Source: Pseudomonas jessenii (GTDB taxonomy: Bacteria > Pseudomonadota > Gammaproteobacteria > Pseudomonadales > Pseudomonadaceae). From it: 64,000 bases of DNA. The stretch is from NCBI RefSeq assembly GCF_002236115.1, contig NZ_NIWT01000001.1, positions 558,001 to 622,000 on the forward strand, in the 5' to 3' direction. Positions within the stretch are counted from its first letter, which is position 1; the number at the start of each line of letters is the position of its first letter. The position numbers and the translations under genes are program-made. The notes beneath the pieces are model-generated. The model did not search any database and had not been told where the DNA came from. It worked only from the letters and a program-made list of their open reading frames with translations. Below, piece by piece: positions 1-9,243 of the stretch.

Positions 1-18
1 ATTCATCGTAAAAATCCC

Positions 19-1272
19 TTAACCGCGTGGGGTCGTGGCAGCCAGTTTCACAGCCGTGCCCGGCGCAACCCTGGCAGGCGCGACTTGGGGCAGGTTGCTG
101 GCTTCCAGCGCTTGGCGTTGTTGTGCGAGTGCCGCGAGGGTTTGTTCGCTGGCCATCGGAATCACTTCAGGGGTGACCGGTGAGCCAGGGCGCACCCGTT
201 GCAGGCCCTTGACGATGATGGTGTCGTCCTTGTTCAGGCCATTGCGCACAATGCGCAGACCTTCGATCTTCGGACCCAGCTCCACCGCGCGGTAGGCGGT
301 CTTGTTGTCGGCATCCATCACCAGCACGAACTTCTTGCCCAGGTCGGTGCCGACCGCTTCGTCATTGATCAGCATGGCGCTGTAAGTGCCGCTGCCCACC
401 AGTTTCAGGCGTGCATACAGGCCCGGGGTGTAGCTGCCATCGCTGTTGTCGAACACGGCGCGTCCACGAATGGTGCCGGTCTTCGGGTTGACCTGGTTGT
501 CGACGAAGTTCATCACGCCCTGGTGCGGGTTGCCGTCCTCGTTGGACAGGCCCATGTAGACCGGGGTGGTGGCGCCGCGCTTGCCCTGGCGAGCGAGCTC
601 GGTGTACTTGAGGAACACACGCTCGTCCGCGTCGAAGTAGGCGTACACCTTGTCAGTGGAGACCACGCTGGTCAGCGGGGTGGTGTCGGCAGTCACCAGG
701 TTGCCGGCGGTGATTTCCGCACGGCTGACGCGGCCGCTGATTGGAGCAGTCACACGAGTAAAGCTCAGGTTCAGCCTGGCCAGATCCAGCTGCGCTTGCA
801 GGGCGCCGACCGCGGCGCGGGCTTCCTGGGCGGCGCTGGTCCGCGAGTCGGCCAGTTCGGCGGAAATCGCGTTGCTGGTGCGCAGGCGCTCACCGCGTTG
901 GGCTTCGTTTTCGCTGCGGGTGGCATTGGCGCGCGATTGTGCAACCAGTGCTTCGAGGCGGCGGACCTCAGCCTGGAACGGACGCGGGTCGATCTGGAAC
1001 AGCAGGTCGCCTTTCTTGACCAGGGCGCCTTCCGTGAACGCCACTTCATCGATCTGGCCGGAGACCCGTGGACGAATCTCGACGGTTTCCGGCGCTTCGA
1101 GACGGCCGGTGAATTCGTCCCATTCGTTGACCGGCTGTTCCAGCACCTTGGCCACGCTGACCTTGGCCGCTGGCATGCTGGCGGCGGTTTCCGGGGCCTT
1201 GCCGCAAGCGCTGATCACCACTACGGCCAACAAAGCCAACGGGAAGCGCAAATGTTTGAGTGACTGTTCCAT
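19..1272 (-). CDS. mexE: MexE-type RND efflux periplasmic adaptor lipoprotein
   Basis: Periplasmic membrane-fusion subunit that links an inner-membrane RND pump to an outer-membrane channel. About 417 residues, close to the roughly 414 of P. aeruginosa MexE. The N-terminus has a hydrophobic stretch ending in ISAC, a plausible lipobox, followed by GKAPETAAS. The middle has the lipoyl half-motifs (RPRVSGQID and FTRVTAPISGRVSRAEI) flanking a coiled-coil hairpin, then the beta-barrel domain. I chose the ATG at 1272 over the upstream TTG because it directly precedes the signal peptide MEQSLKHLRF. The adjacent mexT and mexS genes support MexE rather than another RND adaptor. The pump gene mexF should lie just beyond the left edge. 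A MexT-box-like site lies about 75 bp upstream. Confidence 0.9.
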   Translation of the reverse strand: MEQSLKHLRFPLALLAVVVISACGKAPETAASMPAAKVSVAKVLEQPVNEWDEFTGRLEAPETVEIRPRVSGQIDEVAFTEGALVKKGDLLFQIDPRPFQAEVRRLEALVAQSRANATRSENEAQRGERLRTSNAISAELADSRTSAAQEARAAVGALQAQLDLARLNLSFTRVTAPISGRVSRAEITAGNLVTADTTPLTSVVSTDKVYAYFDADERVFLKYTELARQGKRGATTPVYMGLSNEDGNPHQGVMNFVDNQVNPKTGTIRGRAVFDNSDGSYTPGLYARLKLVGSGTYSAMLINDEAVGTDLGKKFVLVMDADNKTAYRAVELGPKIEGLRIVRNGLNKDDTIIVKGLQRVRPGSPVTPEVIPMASEQTLAALAQQRQALEASNLPQVAPARVAPGTAVKLAATTPRG

Positions 1273-1346
1273 GGATGCATCCGCCAATGTGTTGAGATTG
1301 GCGAATGATGCGCGGCGGGTTTGTATCTCACGAATCGAATGGGGCG

Positions 1347-1370
1347 AAGGTAACTATCATCCGGAATGAT
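1347..1370 (-). promoter_or_regulatory. Candidate MexT binding site upstream of mexE
   Basis: Read on the minus strand the site is ATCA-N5-GATGAT-N4-ACCTT. The MexT (nod-box-like) consensus, as I recall it, is ATCA-N5-GTCGAT-N4-ACYAT. The first block is exact, the second has 4 of 6 matches, the third 4 of 5, and the spacings agree. It lies about 75 bp upstream of the mexE start, where a LysR-type activator would act. The match was made by eye, without scoring. Confidence 0.55.
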
Positions 1371-1487
1371 ATAAGACCCAAGCCAGCCCTCTAGCCTGCG
1401 CCTTGTGTTCGGTCGTCATCAACTGGATTGATGACAATTGTGAGTTGCATTGGATGCAATGGTCAGATCTGGAACCGTGTTGCGGCC

Positions 1488-1566
1488 ATCGCGAGCAAGC
1501 TCGCTCCCACATTGGATCTTCGTTGTTCCCAAATCCCTGTGGGAGCGAGCCTTGCCTGCGAAGAGG
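1488..1566. repeat. Pair of REP palindromes, second copy degenerate
   Basis: A REP unit with core GCGAGCAAGCTCGCTCCCAC lies at 1490-1510. A second, inverted and partly decayed copy (CTGTGGGAGCGAGCCTTGCC) starts at about 1537. They sit between the mexE promoter and the 3' end of mexT, so they could form a transcript barrier between these two same-strand genes. Confidence 0.8.
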
Positions 1567-1592
1567 CCTGCAGCCCTCCTGCAAAGTCAGGA

Positions 1593-2510
1593 TCAGGCCA
1601 AGCTATCCGGATCCCCAAAAAACATCTGAATCCGCGACCGCAACCAACGCTCCCCCGGATCATTATCCTGGGACCCGCGCCACGCCATGTGCAACTCGAA
1701 ACTGCGCACCGGCAACGGCGGATCTTCGGCCCGCACTCCGCCAGCGGCAGTCAGCGCATCGGCTGTGTAGTCCGGCACCGTCGCCACGATGTCGGTGCCC
1801 GCGAGAAGGGTGCTCAACCCGTTGAACTGCGGAACGGCGAGCACCACATGCCGTTTGCGACCGAGCTTTTCCAGCTCTTCATCGATGAAGCCGCTGAGGT
1901 CGCCAGCGAACGACACCAGTGCATGGGGGCGAGCGCAGTAATCATCCAGGCTCAACGGCCCCGGCACGGTGTCGGCGCGCAACAGCTTCGGTTGGCTGCG
2001 GCGCAGTACCTTGCGTTTGGCGTTGGCCGGCAGGTCGGTGGTGTAACTGACACCGATGGATATCTCACCGGATGCCAGCAACCCCGGCATCAGGATGTAG
2101 TTGACCCGACGTACCACCAGCACAATCCCCGGCGATTCGGCACGCAGGCGCTTGAGCAGCATCGGCAGCAAGGCGAACTCGACGTCGTCCGAAAGGCCGA
2201 TGCGGAACACGGCGGTACTTGTGGCAGGATCGAACTCGGCCGCACGGCTGACGGCGGTGGAAATCGAATCCAGTGCCGGGGAGAGCAGGGCGAAGATCTC
2301 GACCGCCCTGGCGGACGGCTCCATGCTGCGGCCGGTACGCACAAACAAAGGATCATCGAACAGGCCGCGCAGGCGCGAGAGCGCCGCACTGATGGCTGGC
2401 TGGCCGAGGAACAGTTTTTCCGCAGCACGGGTCACGCTGCGTTCGTGCATCAATGTTTCGAAAACGATCAACAGGTTCAGGTCGACACGACGCAGGTCAT
2501 TACGATTCAT
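1593..2510 (-). CDS. mexT: LysR-type transcriptional activator MexT
   Basis: DNA-binding activator of the mexEF-oprN efflux operon. 305 residues. The N-terminal winged helix-turn-helix covers about residues 1-65 (LNLLIVFETLMHERSVTRAA, then GQPAISAALSRLRGLFDD), followed by a LysR co-inducer domain. The translation agrees almost residue for residue with P. aeruginosa MexT as I remember it, including the DYCARPHALVSFAGDLSGF segment. I place the start at the ATG of MNRNDLRRVD (2510); an in-frame upstream ATG at 2534 would add eight residues not seen in MexT. It is in the same orientation as mexE and divergent from mexS, as in P. aeruginosa. No frameshift or internal stop is visible, so the gene looks intact. 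Confidence 0.93.
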   Translation of the reverse strand: MNRNDLRRVDLNLLIVFETLMHERSVTRAAEKLFLGQPAISAALSRLRGLFDDPLFVRTGRSMEPSARAVEIFALLSPALDSISTAVSRAAEFDPATSTAVFRIGLSDDVEFALLPMLLKRLRAESPGIVLVVRRVNYILMPGLLASGEISIGVSYTTDLPANAKRKVLRRSQPKLLRADTVPGPLSLDDYCARPHALVSFAGDLSGFIDEELEKLGRKRHVVLAVPQFNGLSTLLAGTDIVATVPDYTADALTAAGGVRAEDPPLPVRSFELHMAWRGSQDNDPGERWLRSRIQMFFGDPDSLA

Positions 2511-2685
2511 CTGGAGTCCTGGCAGAGTCAGCAAGCTTGACGTGGGCGGCCATATGAGAACAATGGCCAGCAGGAATATTACGGGGAAAGACTGGTACTC
2601 TGCACCGGGTAATTCAGTTTTTCCTACATAGGCTGCTTCGGTTTCTTACGACATTTGACGATGTTGCCGCCGCTGCGGAATCAAT

Positions 2686-2709
2686 GACAGGCATGTCGAC
2701 TATTAATAG
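2686..2709 (+). promoter_or_regulatory. Weak MexT-like site upstream of mexS
   Basis: GACA-N5-GTCGAC-N4-AATAG keeps the spacing of the MexT box and five of six bases of its central block, but the outer blocks are poor. MexT is known to control mexS in P. aeruginosa, so position and context fit. The match alone is weak. Confidence 0.3.
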
Positions 2710-2780
2710 CCACAGATAGTGTTGGGTTGAAAGCCCGGCTAGAGTTCATGGCATTAGAGGTTTATTTGGCGAGGTTTGCG

Positions 2781-3803
2781 ATGTCCCGCACGATACGTTT
2801 TCACAAGTTTGGTCCAGCCGAGGTGCTCAAATGCGAAGAGCATGCGACGGCTCTGCCTGCACCGGGCGAAGTGCAGGTGCGCGTCGAGGCGATCGGCATC
2901 AGTTGGTATGACACTCTCTGGCGTCAGAACCTGGCCCCGTCCCATGCCCGACTGCCTTCAGGCCTTGGCCAGGAGATGGCCGGTATCGTCACCGCTGTCG
3001 GTGATGGCGTCGATGACCTGGAGGTCGGTGACAAGGTCGCCAGCTTTCCGGCCCAAAGCCCGAACGACTATCCGGTCTACGGCGAGCAGATCGTTCTGCC
3101 GCGCTCGGCAGTCACCCGTTATCCGGATGTGCTTACCCCGATTGAAGCGAGCGTGCACTACACGCCGTTGTTGATCGCCTATTTCGCCTATGCCGATCTG
3201 GCACGGGTCAAGCCCGGGCAATTTGTTCTGGTGACTGACGCGAGTCATTGCGCCGGACCTTCGTTCGTACAACTGGGCAAGGCCTTGGGTGTTCGAGTGA
3301 TCGCCGCGACCAAGACCGAGGAGGAACGTGAATACCTGCTGTCGCTGGGTGCCGAGAAAGTGATCGTCACCGAGGAAGAAGATCTGCTGATGCGGATCAA
3401 CAAAATCACCGATAACCGTGGCGTAGATGTGGTGTTCGATGGTTTGGGCGGTCCGCAGATGTCGTTGCTGGGCGATGTGCTGGCGCCTCGCGGCAGCCTG
3501 GTGCTGTACGGCCTGCAAGGTGGCAACCAGACACCTTTCCCGGCCTGCGCAGCGTTCCAGAAGAACATTCAGTTCTTCGTGCACTGCATCGGCAACTTCA
3601 CGGGCAAGCCGGAACTGGGCATCACCCAGGACCAGGCCGCACTGCAACGTGCCTTGCGCGATATCAATCAGCTGACCGCCGACCGCGTTCTGCTGCCGCT
3701 CAAGACTCGGGTCTTCCCGTTTGCCGAGTTTGTCGAAGCACACCGCTACATGGACGAATGCCCGTGTCGCGAACGGGTCGCGCTGCAGGTCGAGCCGGCG
3801 TAG
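2781..3803 (+). CDS. mexS: MexS-type MDR-family NAD(P)H oxidoreductase
   Basis: Quinone-oxidoreductase-like member of the medium-chain dehydrogenase family. 340 residues; P. aeruginosa MexS has 339. The N-terminal catalytic fold begins MSRTIRFHKFGPAEVL. A Rossmann segment at about residues 145-240 contains FVLVTDASHCAGPSFVQL and the dimer-type motif DVVFDGLGG. The zinc-binding cysteines of classical alcohol dehydrogenases are absent. The chosen ATG has GAGG six bases upstream; an earlier in-frame start would add 18 unlikely residues. In P. aeruginosa, loss of MexS activates MexT and the MexEF-OprN pump, probably through build-up of a toxic electrophile. The gene is divergent from mexT and followed by a strong terminator. 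Confidence 0.9.
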   Translation: MSRTIRFHKFGPAEVLKCEEHATALPAPGEVQVRVEAIGISWYDTLWRQNLAPSHARLPSGLGQEMAGIVTAVGDGVDDLEVGDKVASFPAQSPNDYPVYGEQIVLPRSAVTRYPDVLTPIEASVHYTPLLIAYFAYADLARVKPGQFVLVTDASHCAGPSFVQLGKALGVRVIAATKTEEEREYLLSLGAEKVIVTEEEDLLMRINKITDNRGVDVVFDGLGGPQMSLLGDVLAPRGSLVLYGLQGGNQTPFPACAAFQKNIQFFVHCIGNFTGKPELGITQDQAALQRALRDINQLTADRVLLPLKTRVFPFAEFVEAHRYMDECPCRERVALQVEPA

Positions 3804-3819
3804 CACTTACAGTCCTCCC

Positions 3820-3848
3820 AAGAGTCCGTGCCCACACGGACTCTTTCG
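3820..3848 (+). terminator. Rho-independent terminator after mexS
   Basis: A perfect 11-bp stem (AAGAGTCCGTG at 3820-3830 pairing with 3835-3845) has a CCCA loop and is followed by TCGTTT. It begins 17 bp after the mexS stop codon. Confidence 0.85.
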
Positions 3849-4354
3849 TTTGAGCCCCCCCCCGAAAGCCGTCGATCCGCAGGCCGGTCCAGCAACTGAA
3901 CTGGTTTTTGCCCGTAATCTGTAGCTTCTAATCAGCCACTAAGCCCTGATAATTGAATGATTACTTTCATCTCAAGGAATGAGTCATGGCCGGGTGTCAG
4001 GCTGAAACTTTTCAATGTGCGCCATCGGTGCAAATCTCCAAATTAGTTGGCCGTTGGCTAGTTGCCAAAAAGACAGCTGCAACTTCCTTCCTTGTTTCTT
4101 GTATTAAGTGTCTGTGGGACTTTGTCGGATATTTCCTAGGGCTCCGATTTCAAATCAGCAAACCCTTGCCAGTAGGGCGTTCCAGCCCCACCTTCGTCGT
4201 TAAGTCGAGGGGGCGCTGCGATCGTTTCAAATGATTTCAAGAAAATTCAAGTGTTAGCATTTGGCAATAAAGTCCATGACTCCATTCGCGCCGACAGTCC
4301 AACGGGATTTGCTGTCTGTACGATATTGAACTTACGAGTATCAGGTAAATAAAG
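3849..4354. other. Intergenic region, no supported gene
   Basis: About 500 bp between the mexS terminator and the next gene, richer in AT than the flanking genes. An 82-codon open frame at 3986-4234 has no convincing ribosome site, is rich in Lys, Cys and Ser, and resembles nothing I know. The last 100 bp presumably hold the promoter of the following gene; I could not place -35/-10 boxes with confidence. Confidence 0.5.
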
Positions 4355-5845
4355 ATGACCAGCATCCATGACCAAGCGATGAACTATGTCTATCAACAAG
4401 TGCTGCAGCGATTGCTGGGTTTCTTTTCCCGTGCCGAACGCACTGCATTGCAATTGTTGATTCAGCGCCTGGCAGTAGCGGCCGGGGGCATGGAGCACAT
4501 TGGCGATTACAAGGTGTTGGCGATCCAGTCCGGGGCCCGTGACAACTGCTACACCCTGGCTTTGTTGCGTGCTGCACAGCTGACCATCGCCACGCGGACG
4601 CCGGCGACATTCCAGTTGCGCATCGCCTCGTTACGGTTGAACGGCACAAGCGGCGCGGCCGTGGAAAACATGCACAGGACCAACAGCGCATTGTTTGTCT
4701 ATGACGATCCCCGGGTCGAGGTACTGATGGTCGATGATCGGGAAGTTTTGCCGTTCAACCACTTGGCGCCGATCTCCGACGCCGGCCGCGAGTCCAGCCG
4801 CCTGAACCTGCTGCTGATCGGCCATCGCCGGGAGTGGCGCGGTGGGTTCGACCTTTGGGATGACGGTTATCTGGCCACGGGAGAGTTCTACGGACAAATC
4901 GCTCGCTGGGATGGCGGTGTCGACGCCTTGCTCATCAGTGACACGCCGCGTCAGCAAAAGCAGTTCATCGACGGCTTGAGACGCGCCGCCACCAAGGCAG
5001 GGCTCAAGCCATCGCCTGCGGGCGAGCCGGGTTATGCGGGGTTGTTTGCATTGCTCGATGAACTGGGCAGCGACTGTTATCACGGGTTCTACGCCGATTA
5101 CGGCCAGGCCCGGTGGCGTCCGCAAGAGCGCTTCGAAACCTGCCGTCGTACGGCCTGCATCGACATTCACGACCTGCTGGTCAGCAACCTGGAAGAGCGT
5201 TGGCCATTGTTGACGGAGTTTCTCGGCTTCCAGCCTGACGAACTGTCCGCGCAGATCAGCGACAACGAATTCGTCAGCCCGTCGATCACGGCGCACGTCC
5301 GAGGGTTGCATGCGTGCTTCGTACAGAATCGCAATTACGAATTCGGTGTTGCGCAATACCTGCAACGTGCCTTGGTGATGATGCGCCGCAAGCACTTGCC
5401 CGAGCGATTGTGCGAGCAGGCCATCGAGGTCTTCGGCAATCCGGCAACACTGGTCGAACTGCGCGCCCGAGCGGCGGCCGAGGCACAAAAGAATCTGGGC
5501 CTGAGCGAAGCACAACTGGTGTGCCTGCTGTTTGCGCCCTTTACCGAAAAAGGTGCGGGGCTCGAGCGTTTTCTGCGTCAGTGCCATCCGGGCATGCTGG
5601 TGGCCATGCCCGAGTTGCACAAGGCCATGCAGGGGCATCCGGTCGCCGAGCAGATCATGCAATGGATGATTGATGTCAGCGGATTGCCCGTCAGCCTGAT
5701 TGGCCGGCTTTACCGCATGGAGTGGACGCCCGCAGACGCTGGCGGGGCGGCTGAAGCAATCCTCCCGGGGGCTGTGTCGCAAAATGCGCTGAGCGATCCT
5801 GATGCTGACAGCACGTTGGTGGATGAATGGTCAGCGGGTCACTGA
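4355..5845 (+). CDS. Conserved-looking protein of unknown function, 496 residues
   Basis: I do not recognise the family. The protein has no signal peptide or clear membrane segment, so it is probably cytoplasmic. It starts MTSIHDQAMNYVYQQVLQR. Visible features are an acidic, aromatic central part (FDLWDDGYLATGEFYGQIARWDGG, about residues 170-192), a cysteine-containing segment RRTACIDIHDLL, and a helical C-terminal half. Length, codon use and an unbroken frame argue that it is real. The long minus-strand frames over it look like shadows. It ends 40 bp before a MocR-type regulator on the same strand, so the two may be co-transcribed. The sequence shows no catalytic motif that would justify a function. 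Confidence 0.75.
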   Translation: MTSIHDQAMNYVYQQVLQRLLGFFSRAERTALQLLIQRLAVAAGGMEHIGDYKVLAIQSGARDNCYTLALLRAAQLTIATRTPATFQLRIASLRLNGTSGAAVENMHRTNSALFVYDDPRVEVLMVDDREVLPFNHLAPISDAGRESSRLNLLLIGHRREWRGGFDLWDDGYLATGEFYGQIARWDGGVDALLISDTPRQQKQFIDGLRRAATKAGLKPSPAGEPGYAGLFALLDELGSDCYHGFYADYGQARWRPQERFETCRRTACIDIHDLLVSNLEERWPLLTEFLGFQPDELSAQISDNEFVSPSITAHVRGLHACFVQNRNYEFGVAQYLQRALVMMRRKHLPERLCEQAIEVFGNPATLVELRARAAAEAQKNLGLSEAQLVCLLFAPFTEKGAGLERFLRQCHPGMLVAMPELHKAMQGHPVAEQIMQWMIDVSGLPVSLIGRLYRMEWTPADAGGAAEAILPGAVSQNALSDPDADSTLVDEWSAGH

Positions 5846-5885
5846 ACGTGGGTGGATTTTCAGTCAATGCAAATGGCCTTCGCCG

Positions 5886-7286
5886 ATGAAAGGTCCACGA
5901 GAAACGGATTTCGCCTATCAAGCGGTTTATCGATACCTGGTCAGCCTGATCAACGAGTCTGAAGGGGATTCGCGCATCCGCCTGCCGTCGCTGCGGCACC
6001 TGGCTGAGCGTCTGAATGTGTCGATCTCGACCATTCAGTACGCCTATTCGCTGCTGGAGAAAGAAGGGCGGGTGTATTCGGTGGCCAAGTCCGGTTACTA
6101 CGCATTGCCAGTGTCCGCAATCAACCTGCAGGACAGCGGCAGCGACTTGCTGGAAGCGGTCTACGTCAATGCCAGGCGCCCGGGGATGCTGGTCCTGAGC
6201 GCCGATGAACCGGCGTTATTGCAGCCACTGGACAGTCCTTTGTTGCTGCTGGAGCGGGAGTTGCTGCGCCAGTATCCCCGCCAGCCGCAGTCGCCTTCGC
6301 AACCCTGCGGCGAACTCGAATTGCGCGCCGCCCTGGCAGCACGCTACACCACGTCTCCCATGCGTTACTGGCACGCCGATGATGTCTACATCGGCGCCGA
6401 CCTGCGCGGTGTACTGGAAATCCTGATCGCCGTGCTGGGATTGAAAGACGCTACGGTGGTGGTCGAATCGCCGTGCGACTGGACGATCCTGCGTTTGTTT
6501 CAAGCCGCCTGCGTGCGGGTGATCGAGTTGCCCGTGCAAGCCGATGCCTGTCTGGATCCGGAACGTCTTGAAATGCTGCTCGATACCGAACCGGTAAGGC
6601 TGGTGATGCTGTCATCGGCCCTGAACATGCCCCGTGGCAGCCTGGCGCCTGACCACAACAGGCAGGCCATTGCCCGGCTGTTGGCCGCGCATGACAGTTG
6701 GGTGCTGGAAAACGACTGTTATGGCGAACTCGGATTCGACCTGGGCACCCTGCGCTTTCGAGACTTGCTGGACCCTGAACGGCTGATGGTGTTTTCCACG
6801 TTCGAGAAAGTCATCGGACCTGAAGCGCCCTACGGTTTTTTGCTTTCAAGGCATTTGAGCGCCGAGTTGCAACGGCACTTTCTGCTGCGGTCCTTCCGAC
6901 TCTCGCCGATACGCCAGAAAGCCATTGCCCGTTTGTATAGCAGCGGTCGCATTGACCAACACCTGCTGGTGCTGCGGCGGCTGCTCAATGACCGCAAGAA
7001 TCAAATGACCCTGTTGCTGCAGGAGCGATTGGGTGATGCCTTGCATTTCGTCGAGCCGCAAGGGGGTGCAACGATCTGGATGCGCTCGTTGCGTCGGGTC
7101 AATGTCCGTCGTGTGTTCCAGCGCCTGCTGGCGCATCAGGTGGTCATCGCACCAGGCGAGTTGTTCAGCCTCCACGGTCTGCACGGACAGCATCTGCGCC
7201 TGAGCCATACCTTCGGTGGCGATCACAATCTGGCGGCCGCGCTGGGATTGCTGGGGGATGCGCTGCGTCTGGAATCAATCGAGTGA
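5886..7286 (+). CDS. MocR/PdxR-type GntR regulator with aminotransferase-like domain
   Basis: Transcription factor with an N-terminal GntR winged helix (about residues 10-75: RLPSLRHLAERLNVSISTIQ, then YAYSLLEKEGRVYSV) fused to a fold-type I aminotransferase-like domain (about 110-466). A lysine in STFEKVIGPEAPYGF sits where the PLP-binding lysine is expected, so cofactor binding is plausible. MocR proteins sense PLP adducts or amines and usually control a neighbouring gene; here the candidate is the unknown gene just upstream. I placed the start at MKGPRETDFAY, which gives a normal MocR N-terminus. An open frame from 5802 would overlap the previous gene and add 28 atypical residues. The start choice is moderately certain. 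Confidence 0.85.
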   Translation: MKGPRETDFAYQAVYRYLVSLINESEGDSRIRLPSLRHLAERLNVSISTIQYAYSLLEKEGRVYSVAKSGYYALPVSAINLQDSGSDLLEAVYVNARRPGMLVLSADEPALLQPLDSPLLLLERELLRQYPRQPQSPSQPCGELELRAALAARYTTSPMRYWHADDVYIGADLRGVLEILIAVLGLKDATVVVESPCDWTILRLFQAACVRVIELPVQADACLDPERLEMLLDTEPVRLVMLSSALNMPRGSLAPDHNRQAIARLLAAHDSWVLENDCYGELGFDLGTLRFRDLLDPERLMVFSTFEKVIGPEAPYGFLLSRHLSAELQRHFLLRSFRLSPIRQKAIARLYSSGRIDQHLLVLRRLLNDRKNQMTLLLQERLGDALHFVEPQGGATIWMRSLRRVNVRRVFQRLLAHQVVIAPGELFSLHGLHGQHLRLSHTFGGDHNLAAALGLLGDALRLESIE

Positions 7287-7398
7287 GTGAGACAAAAAAT
7301 AACAACCTCCACTGTGCGGATCGATCCCATCGCCTTGCGGTCAAACTGCCAGTAAACTGCGACCCAATTCCTGAACCACTCTATTCCAGAGGTTTTGC

Positions 7399-9045
7399 AT
7401 GACACTCAGTCCTTTTGCGGGTAAACCGGCACCGGCACAATTGTTGGTCGACATCCCGCGACTGGTAACGGCCTATTACACCGGCCAGCCTGATGCCGCG
7501 ATTTCCACCCAGCGCGTTGCCTTCGGCACGTCGGGGCACCGTGGCAGCTCGTTCGACTTGAGTTTCAATGAATGGCACGTTCTGGCGATCAGCCAGGCGA
7601 TCTGCCTGTACCGCGAAGCTCAAGGCATCGATGGCCCGCTGTTTGTCGGTATCGACACCCACGCGCTGTCCACGCCGGCCGGCGCCAGTGCCCTCGAGGT
7701 ACTTGCAGCCAACGGCGTGACCGTGATGATCGCCGAAGGTGACGAGTACACGCCGACACCGGCCATTTCCCATGCGATTCTCTGCTACAACCGTGGACGC
7801 ACCACTGGCCTGGCGGACGGCATTGTCATCACGCCGTCCCACAACCCGCCGCAAAGCGGTGGCTACAAGTACAACCCAACCAACGGTGGCCCGGCCGATA
7901 CCCACATCACCAAGTGGATCGAAGCCAAGGCCAACGAACTGCTGGCCAACAAGCTCGCTGGCGTCAAGCGCATCAGCTACGAGCAGGCACTTAAGGCCAG
8001 CACTACCCATCGTCACGATTACCTCAACACCTATGTCGCCGACCTGATCAACGTGATCGACTTCGACGCGATCCGCGATGCCAAGCTGCGCCTGGGTGTC
8101 GATCCACTGGGTGGAGCAGGGGTGCGCTACTGGTCGGCGATTGCCGAGCATTACCGCCTGGACCTGGATGTGGTGAACAAAGAGGTCGACCCGACCTTCC
8201 GCTTCATGACCGTCGACTGGGACGGCCAGATCCGCATGGACCCATCGTCCAGCCACGCCATGCAAGGCCTGATCGGCCTGAAAGAGCGCTTCGACGTGGC
8301 GTTTGCCTGCGATCCGGACCACGACCGCCATGGCATCGTCACGCCGTCCGGTGGCTTGCTGGCACCGAATAACTACCTCGCCGTTGCCATCGACTACCTG
8401 TTCCAGAATCGTCCGCAATGGCGCGCCGATGCCGCCGTGGGTAAAACCGTGGTCAGCAGCGGCTTGATCGATCGCGTGGCCAAGCGGCTGGATCGTCGCC
8501 TGTACGAAGTGCCGGTGGGTTTCAAATGGTTTGCCGACGGCCTGTTCGATGGCTCCCTCGGTTTCGGCGGCGAAGAAAGCGCCGGTGCCTCGTTCCTGCG
8601 CAAGGACGGCGGTGTCTGGAGCACCGACAAGGACGGTTTGATTCCGGCCCTGCTGGCCGCCGAGATGACGGCCCGGACTGGTCGCGATCCGAGTCAGGCG
8701 TATCGCGCCTTGACCGATGAACTGGGTGAGCCGTTCTCGGTACGGGTCGACGCCAAGGCCAATCCGGAGCAGAAAGCGCTGCTGAGCAAGCTGTCGCCGC
8801 AACAGGTCACCTCGACTCAACTGGCCGGCGAGCCGATCCAGAGCATCCTCAGCCACGCACCGGGCAATGACCAGGCCATTGGCGGTCTCAAGGTCATGAC
8901 CGAGAACGGCTGGTTTGCGGCGCGTCCGTCGGGCACGGAAGACATCTACAAGATCTACGCCGAAAGCTTTGTCAGCGACGACCACCTCAAGCAACTAGTG
9001 GCCGAGGCGCAAACGCTGGTGGATGGTGCCATTTCCGCAAAATAA
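7399..9045 (+). CDS. pgm: Phosphoglucomutase (alpha-D-glucose phosphate-specific)
   Basis: Interconverts glucose 1-phosphate and glucose 6-phosphate in the cytoplasm, linking glycolysis to glycogen/trehalose and cell-surface sugar synthesis. 548 residues, the usual size for the E. coli Pgm type. Visible landmarks in order are GTSGHRGSS near residue 45, the phosphoserine loop [16 protein letters not shown], the metal loop CDPDHDRHG, the sugar-binding GEESAGASF, and the phosphate-binding [12 protein letters not shown] near the C-terminus. All key residues are present. It is followed by a REP pair and a terminator, so it is probably a single-gene transcript. Confidence 0.96.
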   Translation: MTLSPFAGKPAPAQLLVDIPRLVTAYYTGQPDAAISTQRVAFGTSGHRGSSFDLSFNEWHVLAISQAICLYREAQGIDGPLFVGIDTHALSTPAGASALEVLAANGVTVMIAEGDEYTPTPAISHAILCYNRGRTTGLADGIVITPSHNPPQSGGYKYNPTNGGPADTHITKWIEAKANELLANKLAGVKRISYEQALKASTTHRHDYLNTYVADLINVIDFDAIRDAKLRLGVDPLGGAGVRYWSAIAEHYRLDLDVVNKEVDPTFRFMTVDWDGQIRMDPSSSHAMQGLIGLKERFDVAFACDPDHDRHGIVTPSGGLLAPNNYLAVAIDYLFQNRPQWRADAAVGKTVVSSGLIDRVAKRLDRRLYEVPVGFKWFADGLFDGSLGFGGEESAGASFLRKDGGVWSTDKDGLIPALLAAEMTARTGRDPSQAYRALTDELGEPFSVRVDAKANPEQKALLSKLSPQQVTSTQLAGEPIQSILSHAPGNDQAIGGLKVMTENGWFAARPSGTEDIYKIYAESFVSDDHLKQLVAEAQTLVDGAISAK

Positions 9046-9077
9046 ACGGCGTAATTCCCACTGGAGTTGCATATAAC

Positions 9078-9173
9078 CCTGTGGGAGCGAGCTTGCTCGC
9101 GATAGCGGACTGTCAGTCAAAATCAATGTTGGATGCCAGGCGGTCATCGCGAGCAAGCTCGCTCTCACAGGGG
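9078..9173. repeat. Inverted REP pair (BIME) after pgm
   Basis: Two REP palindromes face each other: CCTGTGGGAGCGAGCTTGCT from 9078, and its reverse-complement form ending in CTCTCACAGGGG at about 9173. About 45 bp of unrelated sequence separates them. Confidence 0.88.
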
Positions 9174-9189
9174 TTGGCTGCAGCCACTT

Positions 9190-9222
9190 AAAGGGGGTGA
9201 CCAATGCGGTCGCCCCTTTTTA
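9190..9222 (+). terminator. Rho-independent terminator after pgm
   Basis: The stem AAAGGGG..GACC / GGTCGCCCCTTT has one bulge and a short AATGC loop and is followed by a T-rich tract. It lies between the convergent genes pgm and pirin and may serve both. Confidence 0.8.
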
Positions 9223-9243
9223 TTTGCGATTGCGCTCAGCGAA

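Noticed and set aside
199..1263. Long plus-strand frame opposite mexE
   Set aside because: It is an antisense shadow of a clear mexE gene, caused by GC-rich third positions; no family features.
3986..4234. 82-codon plus-strand frame between mexS and the next gene
   Set aside because: No ribosome site, odd composition, and no recognisable features.
7381..8994. 537-codon minus-strand frame over pgm
   Set aside because: pgm on the plus strand has all catalytic motifs. The opposite frame is a codon-bias shadow.
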